Of a stretch of 6,584 nt of DNA, positions 6,449-6,584 are shown one piece after another; positions within the stretch are counted from its first letter, which is position 1, and the number at the start of each line of letters is the position of its first letter. The position numbers and the translations under genes are program-made. The stretch covers positions 1 through 6,584 of the forward strand of contig JAGWST010000313.1 of assembly GCA_028869325.1 (NCBI GenBank), read 5' to 3'. Below the pieces are notes generated by a model that saw only the letters and a list, made by a program, of their open reading frames with translations, ran no database searches and was not told the origin of the DNA. The stretch comes from a bacterium. GTDB taxonomy: Bacteria > Vulcanimicrobiota > Vulcanimicrobiia > Vulcanimicrobiales > SCRA01.

Positions 6449-6456
6449 GAACCCGC
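6430..6456. promoter_or_regulatory. Perfect 12-3-12 inverted repeat, probable operator O1
   Basis: GCGGGTTCTTGT (6430-6441) and ACAAGAACCCGC (6445-6456) are perfect reverse complements around AAC. The repeat covers the -35 hexamer of the methylase promoter. It is followed by no T-run and lies upstream of transcription, so it reads as a protein-binding site rather than a terminator. The natural candidate ligand is the RHH domain of the methylase. Confidence 0.75.
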
Positions 6457-6496
6457 TCGGCAGGAATCGAGATGGTTCACCTCGTGCTACGCAGCC

Positions 6497-6584
6497 ATGA
6501 AGGACGGGATTAAGTTTCGGGACGCGGAGCACGAGGCGCGAGGCGCTGGATTGCGCGAAAGGATCGAGAAGGCTGGATTGACGA
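6497..6584 (+). CDS. Start of a divergent gene, cut by the window end
   Basis: From ATG 6497 the frame is open to the last base (29 full codons), giving MKDGIKFRDAEHEARGAGLR followed by ERIEKAGLT. No good SD precedes the ATG, so the real start may differ; the frame is in fact open further upstream through the palindrome. Highly charged and helical. The 'LRERIEKAGLT' end is faintly like the first helix of XRE-type helix-turn-helix repressors, but too little is present to assign. It would share the operator region with the methylase operon. Confidence 0.4.
   Translation, partial: MKDGIKFRDAEHEARGAGLRERIEKAGLT

Noticed and set aside
6472..6513. 13-codon frame (ATG 6472 to TAA) with AGGA upstream, a possible leader peptide
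   Set aside because: Such short frames occur by chance; no attenuator-like structure is seen after it.

Overview
The window reads as DNA from a GC-rich, probably soil-dwelling bacterium. The left-hand genes resemble those of Acidobacteriota or Pseudomonadota, but no rRNA or marker gene is present to settle this. It divides into a resident chromosomal part (about 1-1768), a short gene-poor junction (about 1769-2082) and an accessory defence-type operon on the minus strand (6448 down to 2083). The start of a divergent gene lies at the right edge.

Left part: the 3' portion of a plus-strand SGNH/GDSL-type hydrolase (5' end outside the window) converges on a minus-strand GlcG/HbpS-family (DUF336) gene. 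Directly upstream of that gene, on the same strand, is the last ~28 codons of an ABC-transporter ATPase of the LivG/LivF type. Its reading frame loses resemblance to the family at about 1768 and meets an in-frame stop at 1808-1810, so the rest of the gene is missing. This marks a recombination or insertion edge. The accessory operon lies immediately beyond it.

Right part: a tightly packed four-gene minus-strand operon. In order of transcription: (1) a beta-class amino-methyltransferase very like the cytosine-N4 enzyme M.PvuII, with an N-terminal ribbon-helix-helix (RHH) domain; (2) an unrecognised ~227-aa protein, TTG start with a strong Shine-Dalgarno (SD) sequence; (3) a McrB-like AAA+ ATPase; (4) a ~400-aa protein with a C-terminal PD-(D/E)xK nuclease motif, resembling McrC/DUF2357 proteins. 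Genes 2/3 and 3/4 overlap by 4 bp. The promoter in front of gene 1 carries a perfect 12-3-12 inverted repeat over the -35 region. A second 13-bp copy of its arm lies exactly 33 bp away, between the likely transcription start and the ribosome-binding site.

Working model (inference): a restriction-modification system in which a PvuII-like methylase protects the host and a McrB/McrC-like motor-nuclease pair, perhaps with the unknown protein as recognition subunit, cuts unmodified DNA. The methylase's RHH domain would repress its own promoter through the palindrome. The pairing resembles LlaJI-type systems (McrBC-like restriction with its own methylases), but with an m4C-type methylase carrying a built-in regulator. 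I know of no described system with exactly this gene set, though I could not search.
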